NCBI RefSeq assembly: GCF_000737595.1
Contig: NZ_CP006271.1
Location: 1,550,001 to 1,614,000 of the forward strand
Length of the DNA stretch: 64,000 bases
Direction of reading: 5' to 3'
From: Synechococcus sp. KORDI-52
GTDB lineage: Bacteria > Cyanobacteriota > Cyanobacteriia > PCC-6307 > Cyanobiaceae
Shown here: piece by piece, positions 35,083-43,072 of the stretch
Numbering within the stretch: position 1 is the stretch's first letter
How the letters are laid out: the number at the start of each line of letters is the position of its first letter
Translations under genes and position numbers: made by a program
The notes under the pieces: generated by a model
The model's input: the letters and a program-made list of their open reading frames with translations, nothing else
Told to the model about the DNA's origin: nothing
Databases searched by the model: none

Positions 35083-35307
35083 ATGGGTCTGCAGCTGGTT
35101 TCCGCCGACTACCTCCATGAGGACGGCATCATCTACCGGATCCGCCGCGACAGCCTCGAGCAGGACTTCACGATTGAGGAGAAGCGCGACGGCGCCTGGG
35201 TCGATTGCGGCCTGGATCAGGCTGTGAAGGATGTGAACTTCGCCGAGTTCAAGCGCCTCGGCCTGCTGATCAAGAAGGTGATGGATGCCGATCAGTGGCT
35301 GGCGTGA
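35083..35307 (+). CDS. small hypothetical protein, 74 aa
   Basis: MGLQLVSADYLHEDGIIYRI, then FTIEEKRDGAWVDCGLDQAV. Mixed alpha/beta, soluble. Likely cotranscribed with the 202-aa gene. No family recognised. Confidence 0.7.
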   Translation: MGLQLVSADYLHEDGIIYRIRRDSLEQDFTIEEKRDGAWVDCGLDQAVKDVNFAEFKRLGLLIKKVMDADQWLA

Positions 35308-35381
35308 GTCGATCCATGGGGGGAGGCTCAATCGAGACCTAAAACGGAAGAGAGCAACCAGGTTGCGCCGGGATTCACGCC

Positions 35382-36635
35382 ATGATGCACGTCTCAAGCG
35401 TTGACGATGCACTGACCACGGAAGACCTCTGGTCCTTGATGCGGCGCCGTGTGCCCCCGATCGTCTCGGAATATTTCCGCGGTGGTGCCGATGACGAAAT
35501 CACCTTGAAGGGCAATGTGAAGGCGTTCCAGCAGACGGTGCTCAATGCCTGTGGTGCGACTCGTGTCGACAACCTGAACACGACCTCTCAGGTGCTGGGT
35601 CATCAACTGGCGGTGCCCTGGTACATCACCCCGGTGGGCAGTCTGCGCACCCTTCACCCCCGCGCTGAGGCGGTTGCCGCCCGCGTCGCCGGACATTTCG
35701 GCACGGTGATGGGGCTGTCCACACTCTCGGGCACCCCCATGGAAGAGGTTGCCGCCGCGTCGTCGAGCCCATGTTGGTTTCAGCTCTATCTCTGTGGAGG
35801 CCGCGACACCGCTATACGCGGTATCCATCGGGCTCGAGAGGCTGGTTTCAGCGCCTTGCTGCTCACCATCGACACGGGGGTCTCCGGTCAGCGCCGCCTG
35901 CACGAACGGATGAAACCCCTGGAGGCGATGCGCTCCCGTCAGGGATTGAGCACCCGCGACACCATCGGCTGGTTCGCCAAGCGGCTTCAGCTGACACCTC
36001 AGATGGCAACGCGCTTGCCCTGGCTCGTGGAGTTCTGGCGGGACCAGGGCGTGATGGAGTTTGTGAATGTGATCGATGCCAACGGCCATCCCATGCCTTT
36101 CACCGACATCGGCCGTCAGTTGGCCCAATCCGCCATCACCTGGGCCGACCTGCAATGGATTCGTGAGGCCTGGGGACCTGAGCGACCGATCATCGTCAAG
36201 GGCGTCCATTGCGCGGATGACGCAAGCCGGGCGGAGGACGCGGGTGCGCAAGGGGTGATCTGGTCCAACCACGGAGGACGACAGATGGATCGCGTTCCTC
36301 CGTCGCTGCACATCGTGCAGACAGAAATGCCGAAGTTGAAGGAGTCCAAACTCACCTTCCTGATGGACGGCGGCATCCGCAGCGGTACTGACATCCTGAT
36401 CGCTCTCAGCTACGGCGTCCAGGCGGTGGGGATCGGTCGCGCCATGGCGGCAGGCCTCGGAGCGGGTGGCGAAGAGGGACTGATCCGCACCTTCACGATT
36501 TTGAAAGAGGGCCTGGAGCGGGCCATGCGGCTCACCGGCGTGAGCTCCATCGCCGAGGTCCAGGCGCTGGGTGATGAACTGAGGCGTCCGTCGTTGCTGC
36601 ACGGAGACAGCCATCTGCCTCCCTTCGTTTACTGA
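35382..36635 (+). CDS. FMN-dependent alpha-hydroxy-acid oxidase/dehydrogenase
   Basis: 417 residues of the lactate/glycolate oxidase family, TIM barrel with FMN. Family marks: YFRGGADDEITL near the N-terminus, PVGSLRTLHPRAE (about 84-96, FMN contact), CWFQLYLCGGRD (about 131-142), LLTIDTGVSGQRR, the active-site block IWSNHGGRQMD with His at 297, then FLMDGGIRSGTDIL and GIGRAM for FMN phosphate. Substrate could be lactate, glycolate or a related 2-hydroxy acid. It is monocistronic; a strong palindrome and hairpin follow the stop. Confidence 0.9.
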   Translation: MMHVSSVDDALTTEDLWSLMRRRVPPIVSEYFRGGADDEITLKGNVKAFQQTVLNACGATRVDNLNTTSQVLGHQLAVPWYITPVGSLRTLHPRAEAVAARVAGHFGTVMGLSTLSGTPMEEVAAASSSPCWFQLYLCGGRDTAIRGIHRAREAGFSALLLTIDTGVSGQRRLHERMKPLEAMRSRQGLSTRDTIGWFAKRLQLTPQMATRLPWLVEFWRDQGVMEFVNVIDANGHPMPFTDIGRQLAQSAITWADLQWIREAWGPERPIIVKGVHCADDASRAEDAGAQGVIWSNHGGRQMDRVPPSLHIVQTEMPKLKESKLTFLMDGGIRSGTDILIALSYGVQAVGIGRAMAAGLGAGGEEGLIRTFTILKEGLERAMRLTGVSSIAEVQALGDELRRPSLLHGDSHLPPFVY

Positions 36636-36688
36636 ATTCCACCCATCGGCAGTGGGAGGCTTCGTCTCAGTGCGGCACGGAACCGCGA

Positions 36689-36837
36689 GGAGAACAGTGT
36701 TCTCCCCGAGCGATGCGGACTCCGCATCACCACCTTCCTTGCCTGGAGAACACTCTTGGCAAATGCCCGCATTCTTTTCGGAGATCTGAAGCGCGCAGAA
36801 AGCGCCCTCAACCATCGCTCCTGGTTGAGGGCGCTTG
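36689..36837. promoter_or_regulatory. operator-like palindrome and long hairpin
   Basis: GGAGAAC-AGT-GTTCTCC (36689-36705) has seven-base arms and a second partial copy (GGAGAACACTCTTGG) lies at 36743. Further on, a perfect 15-pair stem of AAGCGCCCTCAACCA with its complement spans 36800-36836 around a seven-base loop. The latter lacks a long T-run, so it may be a weak terminator of the oxidase gene on one strand or an RNA processing element. Confidence 0.5.
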
Positions 36838-37096
36838 GACCGCCAGCCACCGAGTCGCTCTCTCGATGCTGCCTGGCTACTACAGATGGTCTGCAGGGTC
36901 AGCCAGGACACCAAATATGGTGGATGACCGCTGAATGTGCAGCGTTTTTCAGAGAGGTCTCGGTTTCCGGACTTTTCTCGTCGATCGCTGTTGGCCAGGG
37001 GCTGGGCACGCCATCCCCACAATCGTTCGATCAGCGTCAGATGGCAATGAGTACGACAGCTGATTGCCGGGCGCTCCGTCGCTGACGAGAGTGTGT
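36838..37096. other. intergenic, no gene seen
   Basis: No supportable reading frame between the hairpin and the repeat element. Confidence 0.4.
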
Positions 37097-37480
37097 GCAT
37101 CGAGATCGGAGGAGCCCATGACGGCCGATACTCCACCTGAGCAAATCGCAGAAGCAGCCTGACTTTTCTGGCCCCTGCTCCAACTTTTCAACCCAACCGT
37201 GAGCGCCTCGTCTGTGACGACACTGATGTGCGTCTGATCAGTCGACACTCCTCTGCACCGTTCGTCGAGGTGCCCCGCAGGAGTCCCGCTTCACACCTGG
37301 ACCCAATGGCCCCAGGGTTGCCACAAGCCAGACGCTTCGACCTACTCCTTTCAGTTCACTGTCGTTCGATCGAGCATCACGCTTCACAGAACCAGCTCCA
37401 CTGATCAGGTCGATTGCCATGCACAAACGAGCGAACTAGGCCGTCTCTTCCATCCGGGAGGGGCGGCCTTCCTCTTGGCT
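37097..37480 (+). repeat. dispersed mini-ORF/terminator element, copy 2
   Basis: 384-base paralogue of the unit at 18379-18712. The leading block (from TGCATCG), first mini-ORF (37118-37162, MTADTPPEQIAEAA, same GGAGGAG site), TGGCCCC, AGACGCTTCGAC, second mini-ORF (37419-37439, MHKRAN) and GC-rich hairpin (37439-37468) are all preserved, while intervening parts diverge or carry indels. Confidence 0.7.
37118..37162 (+). CDS. mini-ORF, 14 aa, in the second element
   Basis: MTADTPPEQIAEAA, with a strong GGAGGAG ribosome site three bases before ATG. Eight of fourteen residues match the copy at 18401 and the others are conservative or synonymous at similar places, which argues for translation. 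Confidence 0.45.
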   Translation: MTADTPPEQIAEAA

Positions 37481-37540
37481 GAACCCTTTGTGATGCCCTT
37501 GGGGCGCACGACGTCGCGACTGCCGGCAGGACGCGCCAGG

Positions 37541-37560
37541 ATGTAACGAATTCGTTACAT
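37541..37560. promoter_or_regulatory. perfect 20-base palindrome at the start of a gene
   Basis: Half-site ATGTAACGAA followed immediately by its exact complement, overlapping the ATG at 37559. Perfect symmetry over 20 bases with no loop is typical of an operator for a dimeric repressor. It resembles but does not match the NtcA GTA-N8-TAC box (spacing is N10 here). Confidence 0.55.
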
Positions 37561-37567
37561 GCCTCTC

Positions 37568-37822
37568 ATGACAGTTGGAGAAATCTTTCTGGAAAGCCTG
37601 TCCACCGGGGTGATCACAGAGCAGGAGGTGGATTGGCTGGCCTCGCATCAGACCAGCTTTGATCGTCCGGAGGAGGCTGCCGCCATTCGGCTGGGGCGCC
37701 TGATGGATCAGGGGCAGGTCAACCTCGGCTGTCGCCTGCCGGAGCCGTTGCTGCGTCACAAGGAGGTGCTGGTGGATTGGATCGAACCCCTCGGCCGACG
37801 CCGTCACCGTGCTGTGGCCTGA
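37568..37822 (+). CDS. small helical protein, 84 aa
   Basis: Start at MTVGEIFLESLSTGVITEQE (37568) because the earlier ATG (37559) lies inside the palindrome. Rest: WLASHQTSFDRPEEAAAIRL, GRLMDQGQVNLGCRLP. Soluble and helical. It converges on the P450 gene with a 19-base overlap. No family recognised. Confidence 0.7.
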   Translation: MTVGEIFLESLSTGVITEQEVDWLASHQTSFDRPEEAAAIRLGRLMDQGQVNLGCRLPEPLLRHKEVLVDWIEPLGRRRHRAVA

Positions 37823-39042
37823 ACCAGCAGACCATCCTTCGGCGTAGGGCTGGGCAACCGCTGCAGCCCCAGATCCTGCTCCGGCTCCAGCTGCAGCTCA
37901 ACTGACTGCAGCAATCCCGTTGCCATCAGGCGGATTTCCAGTTCCGCCAGGGCCTTGCCGAGGCAGACCCGCTCACCACCACCGAAGGGCAGCAGTGTCT
38001 GCCCGAAGGTTCCATCCAGGTGGCGTTGCGGCCGGAATGCCGCGAGATCAGCGTCATCCTCAGGCGCCGCTGATCTCAACACCACCTGAACCACACTTCC
38101 CTGCGGGAGGGCCACATCGGCCAGGGAGATCGGCTCCAGGCAGCGTCGATAGAACCCCCCAACAGGAGGTGTCAGTCGCATCACCTCCAGCACCGTGGCA
38201 TCCAATCGCTCCGATGTTGTGGATTCGGCCAGGCCCTCCCGTACCCAGGTCTCCACCTCCGGGTGAAGCAGCAGTGCCCGGAACAGGCAGCTCAGCGACG
38301 AGGCGGTTGTTTCGTAACCGGCGAACAGCAGCAGCAGCAGTTGTTCGGCCAGATCGTCGTCGTCCAGGGGGATACCGGCTTCATCCAGCCCGCCACTCAA
38401 CAGATCCAGTCCCCCCGCCTTGTCAGCCCGCTGCAGTTCCGTCTTGATTCGCTCCAACAGCCGTTGGCGTGCAGCCATGGCCCTGGCGAAGGGGGTGCCC
38501 GGAATGGCCAGCGGCACCGAGAACAGAGCCTTTGTCCACACCTCGAAGTCGTTGAAGAGAGCGTCACGGCTGGCGCCATCCAGCCCCAGCACCGTGGTGG
38601 CAATCACCGAAAAGGCGAAGCGCCTCATCCGGGGTGCCAACGGCAGAGCCGCGTCGCTGGTGACCAGCTCCAGGATCAGCTCGTCCACCAATCCCTCAAT
38701 CGACGGCCTGTAGCGCGCCAGCGCAGCGCTGGAGAACAGTTGCCCCACCACCCGGCGGCGGGCCTTGTGGCCGGGGCCCGTGCGGTTGGCCAGCGACTTG
38801 CTCCCCAGCAGCTGTTTCACACTTTCAGGCCACCATCCCTCCAGCACATCGCTCTGCCGGAACAAATCGCTGATGGCCTGCTCGCCCTGGATGAACACCA
38901 TCCGCTGGCCCAGCAGTTTGGTTTCGAACACATCGCCGTAGGTCTTGAACCGCTGCTGGGCGAAGTCAGCTCGGGTGAAGAAGGCCAGGGTTTCCCCCAA
39001 TCCGGTCACGGCGCCCGTGCTGGGGAGGGTGGAGGTGGTCAT
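37804..39042 (-). CDS. cytochrome P450 (CYP120-like)
   Basis: 412 residues. All P450 marks are present: the I-helix AGYETTASS at 241-249 (proton delivery Thr), the K-helix ExxR as E286-V-M-R289, and the heme loop LPFGGGERVCLG with Cys360. Length and the very short N-terminus without a membrane anchor are of the soluble class; TTSTLPS... resembles CYP120 of cyanobacteria, known for retinoid hydroxylation. Redox partner not nearby. Substrate is inference. Confidence 0.93.
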   Translation of the reverse strand: MTTSTLPSTGAVTGLGETLAFFTRADFAQQRFKTYGDVFETKLLGQRMVFIQGEQAISDLFRQSDVLEGWWPESVKQLLGSKSLANRTGPGHKARRRVVGQLFSSAALARYRPSIEGLVDELILELVTSDAALPLAPRMRRFAFSVIATTVLGLDGASRDALFNDFEVWTKALFSVPLAIPGTPFARAMAARQRLLERIKTELQRADKAGGLDLLSGGLDEAGIPLDDDDLAEQLLLLLFAGYETTASSLSCLFRALLLHPEVETWVREGLAESTTSERLDATVLEVMRLTPPVGGFYRRCLEPISLADVALPQGSVVQVVLRSAAPEDDADLAAFRPQRHLDGTFGQTLLPFGGGERVCLGKALAELEIRLMATGLLQSVELQLEPEQDLGLQRLPSPTPKDGLLVQATAR

Positions 39043-39122
39043 TTCAGCTCCGGGTGAACCGTTGTTCTAGGGCTGACAGCGCTGGAGCTGCTGGCTAGTT
39101 CAGGGTGTGTTGCGACTTCCCC

Positions 39123-39380
39123 GTGGATCTCAAGTTCCTGCTGATGGTGCTGGTCTCCCATGGGATCAGTGCCGGGTTATCCAAGACCGTCGCCGCACAG
39201 AAGGCGCGCAACAGCAACCGCTGGCTGTTGGCCGGCCTGCTGTTCGGTCCGCTGGGACTGATCGCGGCGGTGGGACTGCCGGACCGCCATCAGATCGTCT
39301 ATCTCCGCTATCTGGCTGAACAACAGGGCTACCAACCACGCCATGTCTGTGGAGGGCAGAAGCCCGATACCGAGGCCTGA
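39123..39380 (+). CDS. small hypothetical membrane protein, 85 aa
   Basis: GTG start at 39123 preferred (VDLKFLLMVLVSHGI...); an earlier GTG at 39105 is possible. A membrane hairpin (about 3-20 and 37-55, NRWLLAGLLFGPLGLIAAV) precedes a soluble C-terminus. It diverges from the P450 gene. No family recognised. Confidence 0.6.
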   Translation: MDLKFLLMVLVSHGISAGLSKTVAAQKARNSNRWLLAGLLFGPLGLIAAVGLPDRHQIVYLRYLAEQQGYQPRHVCGGQKPDTEA

Positions 39381-39399
39381 GGACGCGGCGGGGCAGCGC

Positions 39400-39854
39400 T
39401 CAGCTGCAGCGCTGAAACTGAACAATGCTGCGTGTCAGGCCTCTCTCCGGCCAGTTGGGCATCACCCGCCAGGGGGTGTGCACCGTGAGCAGGTCGCCGT
39501 CGATCGCGAAAAAGCGGGTCTGTTCCGTGCCAACCCACTCAGGATTCCAGGCCACATCCACCTGGGTGATCCAGCGGTCACCGTCCAGGCGGTAAACACC
39601 TGTGTAAGCAATCATGCTGCTCAGCAAGGCCGAACGTTCCTCGGCGTTGGATCCCGGTTGTCTCCCCTCCGCCGACAGCATGAATGAAAGCCGTCCTTCC
39701 GGGTGAAGATCACATAGCCGCTGGGGGATGTCCCCATGGGCGTGAAGGTGTCGCCGTTGGACTGCTGTTCGACCACGTAGCTCAACAGCTGCCAGGCGCC
39801 ATGCACCGTGGGGGACGTGATGGCTTGGGCGGGTTGAACCGAACTGACGTTCAC
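39400..39854 (-). pseudogene. frameshifted lipocalin-like protein
   Basis: Reading down from ATG at 39854: TSPTVHGAWQLLSYVVEQQS, TPMGTSPSGYVIFT, the start of the pfam Lipocalin_5-like fold. At about 39700 one C is missing from ACC(C)GG; the next frame then continues PEGRLSFMLSAEGRQPG, SSMIAYTGVYRLDGD, and VDVAWNPEWVGTEQTRF to the end RSIVQFQRCS. Joining the two gives a normal 150-residue lipocalin-like protein. Real frameshift or assembly error in a C-run; start possibly further upstream. Confidence 0.7.
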
Positions 39855-40202
39855 AACTGGACCTGTTCCTGAACAGCAAACTATCGATCGTGATCAGGCG
39901 TCGACAGGATCGATCAAGGCATTTCCGCTGAATTGATGCCAATGGCTGCCAATCCCGTAGCAACAGCAACCAAACGAGCAGGATGGCGGTCAGACGTCAG
40001 TAGGTTGGGCTGATCACCTTGATCGTGATTTCAAAGGTTGGCGTTGATGGGTCTGTTCAATGATGTTGTTCAGCTGATCACATTTTTGATCACGTCCGCT
40101 GGTTTGAAAGACGCTCGAACGATTCAACTGAATTGAGCTCTTTTTGCTCTTGTTCTTTTGAAGATATGGGCTCTAATACAGTTGTCACGTCTTCACCGAC
40201 CC
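39855..40202. other. intergenic, AbrB promoter region
   Basis: No gene. AT-rich toward the right end, which should carry the promoter of the AbrB-like gene. Confidence 0.4.
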
Positions 40203-40568
40203 ATGCTTACTGGAGCTGATTTGCTCAACCGCGTCAAGGAACTTGGCGACTGCGCTAAAACTGATCTAGCCAAGGGCTGTGGTTACGTCGTAACGAAGAA
40301 AGACGGCTCTGAGCAAGTGAAGTTCACGGCGTTTTACGAGGCTTTGCTGGAAGCCAAGGGCCTGTCCTTCTCCACCGGCGGATCTGGTGTGGGGAAAGGT
40401 GGCCGCAAGCTGTCCTACAAAGCTGTGGTTCAGGGCAATGGCAATCTTCTGATCGGCAAGGCCTACACCGCCATTCTTGAGCTGCAACCTGGCGACGAAT
40501 ATGAGATCAAGCTGGGACGCAAGCAGATTCGCCTGATTCCTGTGGGCGGTTCTGAAGAAGAGGATTGA
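40203..40568 (+). CDS. cyanobacterial AbrB-family transcriptional regulator
   Basis: 121 residues from MLTGADLLNRVKELGDCAKT, the invariant start of cyAbrB proteins; an ATG at 40158 in frame is not supported. Then LAKGCGYVVTKKDG, VKFTAFYEALLEAKG, and a C-terminal AbrB swapped-hairpin DNA-binding domain with LIGKAYTAILELQPGDEYEI. In cyanobacteria cyAbrB proteins tune nitrogen and carbon metabolism and stress responses. Strong terminator follows. Confidence 0.92.
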   Translation: MLTGADLLNRVKELGDCAKTDLAKGCGYVVTKKDGSEQVKFTAFYEALLEAKGLSFSTGGSGVGKGGRKLSYKAVVQGNGNLLIGKAYTAILELQPGDEYEIKLGRKQIRLIPVGGSEEED

Positions 40569-40595
40569 TATCCGGATCAGCGGAAACAACATTCA

Positions 40596-40632
40596 CCCCA
40601 CGGCTCCTTTAGGTTCCGTGGGGAATTTTTTT
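40596..40632 (+). terminator. intrinsic terminator
   Basis: CCCCACGG pairs with CCGTGGGG around a 12-base loop, then AA and T7. Confidence 0.9.
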
Positions 40633-40638
40633 GATCCG

Positions 40639-40830
40639 ATGCCCTATCACCCCACCAAGGAGCATCTGGACCAGCAGATTCCAGCCACCTTCAAGACCAT
40701 CAACAACCTGATGCGTCAGCTCAAGCGGGACATCGGCATGGATGACCGCTACATCGCCCTGATGCTCGATGCCCTGTCGCGGGAGTATTCGGCGAAGCAG
40801 CCCAGCCGGGATGGTTTCGGCTTCCGCTGA
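40639..40830 (+). CDS. small protein, 63 aa
   Basis: Start at MPYHPTKEHLDQQIPATFKT, seven bases after the terminator T-run. A helical segment NNLMRQLKRDIGMDDRYIAL follows. Soluble. The first of a run of very small genes. No family recognised. Confidence 0.68.
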   Translation: MPYHPTKEHLDQQIPATFKTINNLMRQLKRDIGMDDRYIALMLDALSREYSAKQPSRDGFGFR

Positions 40831-40892
40831 AGTCCGATGCGTTGGGCCAACCACCTCGTGCTACCAACCGGTGAACGGCTCGTCCTTCATCG

Positions 40893-41060
40893 ATGAAACG
40901 ACTCCTTCTCGTCCACAACCTCGTGCATGGTCAGAGTGTCGTGCATGAATTGGACAACAGGGATTTCGCTGTTGAATTGGTGGAGGGCGACCCTGAGCAC
41001 AATGAGCAGGGAGAGATGGATGTGGAGAGCCGCTTTTTCATCCGCGTTGATTCCGAATGA
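40893..41060 (+). CDS. small acidic protein, 55 aa
   Basis: MKRLLLVHNLVHGQSVVHEL, VELVEGDPEHNEQGEMDVES. Codon use is regular; no signal peptide. No family recognised. Confidence 0.55.
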   Translation: MKRLLLVHNLVHGQSVVHELDNRDFAVELVEGDPEHNEQGEMDVESRFFIRVDSE

Positions 41061-41144
41061 GGACGTGCCGGTGAGCAGCTCAGCACAGAGCTGATCGGCT
41101 CCGCCCGTTCAGCGCTATCGCGACGTCAGCAGCGGCTCAAGACG

Positions 41145-41333
41145 ATGACGACGCGTTATGTGCTCCGCACGGGAGACATCATCCATTCCGACCGCAACCC
41201 TGACGAGCTCGATGTCTACTGCTACCGATCGGGCACCAACCCCCCCACCTGCCTGCTTCTCTCCGAGCAAGCCGAAGCCGACTTCCTGCTCCGCTACGGA
41301 TCGGAGGAATTGAACATGGCCTATCCAGGCTGA
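41145..41333 (+). CDS. small hypothetical protein, 62 aa
   Basis: MTTRYVLRTGDIIHSDRNPD, then PPTCLLLSEQAEADFLLRYG. Mixed alpha/beta, two Cys. Same strand as its neighbours. No family recognised. Confidence 0.65.
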   Translation: MTTRYVLRTGDIIHSDRNPDELDVYCYRSGTNPPTCLLLSEQAEADFLLRYGSEELNMAYPG

Positions 41334-41373
41334 CGTCAGCTTGGACCTTGACGCTGCCTGGATCCTGGCCTGA

Positions 41374-41547
41374 ATGGGTTGGCATCAAGGCAATTCCATG
41401 GATGACGTCAGGCTGCAACGGCTGCTACAGGAAGCTGAAGACCATCTCCGGTCCCGCAGCTGCCGTCAACGCTATGAACGCGCAGTGGTCCGTCTTCCCG
41501 ACAGCCGACGCGGCATCTGGTTCGGAGATGACAAACGTTCTGCCTGA
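41374..41547 (+). CDS. small basic protein, 57 aa
   Basis: Starts at ATG 41374; the ATG at 41398 (MDDVRLQRLLQEAEDH) is an equally good choice. Helical, Arg-rich. Ends 12 bases before the DUF805 gene, so likely cotranscribed with it. No family recognised. Confidence 0.6.
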   Translation: MGWHQGNSMDDVRLQRLLQEAEDHLRSRSCRQRYERAVVRLPDSRRGIWFGDDKRSA

Positions 41548-41559
41548 TTTTTTGATTCG

Positions 41560-41862
41560 ATGCTGAGTTTTTATCCCCAGTTCTGGACCCGTGCCTTCGA
41601 CTTTGAAGGCCGCACATCCCGGATCGATTACTGGAAGATTTTTGCCGTCAACCTGATCCTTGGCGTCCTGCTGTCGTGGCTGGCTCCCAACGCCCTACAC
41701 ATCGTCTTTGTCGTGGCCTCCATCTGCCCGGGCCTGGCGATGAACATTCGCCGCATCCGCGACACCGGACGTTCATGGGCCTGGATTTTCATCGCTCTGA
41801 TCCCGTTGATCGGCTTCCTCTGGTTGCTCTGGATTGAGCTTCAGCCCTCAGCCGACGGCTGA
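41560..41862 (+). CDS. DUF805 family membrane protein
   Basis: 100 residues. W-T-R-A-F-D-F-E-G-R-T-S-R as 'FDFEGRTSRIDYWKIF' is the DUF805 N-terminal signature; two or three membrane segments follow (about 30-60, 75-98) and the family's IRRIRDTGRSWAW block is present. Inner-membrane protein of unknown function. Overlaps the converging TerB-like gene by 15 bases. Confidence 0.88.
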   Translation: MLSFYPQFWTRAFDFEGRTSRIDYWKIFAVNLILGVLLSWLAPNALHIVFVVASICPGLAMNIRRIRDTGRSWAWIFIALIPLIGFLWLLWIELQPSADG

Positions 41863-42288
41863 GGGAATGACCGCTGAGGAGCGAACCGGCTCGAGGGGTG
41901 CATGCAACAGCTCGAAAACGGAATCAATGCGCTCGGCTTCCATCTGGGAGATCGAGAGCATTAGAGCCAGCAGATCGAGCCGGCGCCGCTCTTCTGCTGA
42001 GTAAGGCCCATCGGAGCGCATCAGTTCCGAGGCCATGGCGTAGGCGGTGAGGGCCTGCTCGGCCGTCAGCGCCTTGGCCGCCTCCAGCATCAGAGCCTTG
42101 TTTCCCCGCTCCAGACGCATGGCGAGCACGGTATCCATCAGCAGCACCACCTCCTTGTCATTCATCCGGCAGTACGGCTCCCGGTAGTCGAGGGCATGCC
42201 GGAACGCCCTTGCCCCAGCGCGGCTGAGGCTGTCGTCCCACGACACCGCAGTGAGACCAACGGCTGCGAAGGCAGTGACGACATCCAT
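41848..42288 (-). CDS. TerB-like helical protein
   Basis: 146 residues. The segment LTAEQALTAYAMASELMRSD, PYSAEERRRLDLLALML and a MEAERIDSVFELLH end is the TerB (tellurite resistance) pattern: an acidic EF-like D-G-...-E-E-R loop. No membrane segment. TerB domains bind metals or partner proteins; no other ter gene is adjacent. Confidence 0.72.
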   Translation of the reverse strand: MDVVTAFAAVGLTAVSWDDSLSRAGARAFRHALDYREPYCRMNDKEVVLLMDTVLAMRLERGNKALMLEAAKALTAEQALTAYAMASELMRSDGPYSAEERRRLDLLALMLSISQMEAERIDSVFELLHAPLEPVRSSAVIPSAVG

Positions 42289-42398
42289 TGGGAATGGCGC
42301 AATCGTTTCACAAATTTCGACGAACCGGCCGGATCCCTGTTGTTAAAAGCGCAACAGAGTCAGACAGATGAGTCGATTCCCCTAGTGGGGCATGGCCC

Positions 42399-42560
42399 TC
42401 ACTCCGGCAGCCGTTCCACCGCCACATGCATGAACCGCTTCACCATGGCGATCGGCCAGCCTTCCCGCTGCAGCTCTTCAGCAATCTGACCGATCTGATA
42501 AACGATCTCCTCCGCCACCAGCTCCTCCAGCAGCTGATTCGAGTGTTGTGTGGTGGTCAT
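42399..42560 (-). CDS. small helical protein, 53 aa
   Basis: MTTTQHSNQLLEELVAEEIV, QIGQIAEELQREGWPIAMVK. Highly helical with strong codon regularity. Separated from the TerB-like gene by 110 bases. No family recognised. Confidence 0.65.
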   Translation of the reverse strand: MTTTQHSNQLLEELVAEEIVYQIGQIAEELQREGWPIAMVKRFMHVAVERLPE

Positions 42561-42677
42561 GGGTCAAGTGCAATGCTTCGGGGCTAACCCATCCCGGGGG
42601 GGTTGTGCCACACCGTTGCCCCATGGCTGCCGGTGTGATCTCTTGCAGGTTCCGGGCGCTGTTGCCAGGTTGAAGGG

Positions 42678-42830
42678 ATGAAAGCGCCCTTCCTGCTCCG
42701 ACGTATCGGCACCTATCTGCTCGGTCTGGTGGACGAGTACTGGGCGATGCGACGGCCCTGGCACTACGGCGCCAAGCAACCCCAGTGCGGGCTGCAGTGC
42801 GATGGCGACCACTGCGAACGGGCCGACTGA
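42678..42830 (+). CDS. small Cys-rich protein, 50 aa
   Basis: MKAPFLLRRIGTYLLGLVDE, then QCGLQCDGDHC, three Cys plus His that could bind a metal. GAAGGG lies at 42672. No family recognised. Confidence 0.58.
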   Translation: MKAPFLLRRIGTYLLGLVDEYWAMRRPWHYGAKQPQCGLQCDGDHCERAD

Positions 42831-42907
42831 GTCAGCACAATGCGCGATTTCACGGGTTGCGGTCCTTCGTCGTCCCCACAACAGTGAGGTCAGCGCTTGG
42901 AGATGGG

Positions 42908-43069
42908 ATGGAGTTCAGAAGTCGCATTTTTGCCACCTCGCGAGGGTCCACCATCGACGCCATCGGTGCAGGCAGGTATCTGGTCTGCAATGCGACCGAT
43001 TGCTTCATGGTGCATGGCCTGCGCCAGGCCCATGAGGCCGTGCAACGTCAGGAAAAGTCCGCACTCTGA
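42908..43069 (+). CDS. small protein, 53 aa
   Basis: Start at MEFRSRIFATSRGSTIDAIG with GGAG at 42899; a longer frame to 42785 is not supported. Then RYLVCNATDCFMVHGL. The next small gene begins three bases later, so they form an operon. No family recognised. Confidence 0.6.
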   Translation: MEFRSRIFATSRGSTIDAIGAGRYLVCNATDCFMVHGLRQAHEAVQRQEKSAL

Positions 43070-43072
43070 GCC

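Noticed and set aside
35394-37136. A 580-codon minus-strand reading frame opposite the hydroxyacid oxidase.
   Set aside because: It is the antisense shadow of a clear FMN oxidase in high-GC codons and shows no motif of its own.
42600-42680. Possible tRNA-like fold near GGTTGAAGGGATG.
   Set aside because: No T-loop consensus and no acceptor stem; no tRNA was found anywhere in the window.
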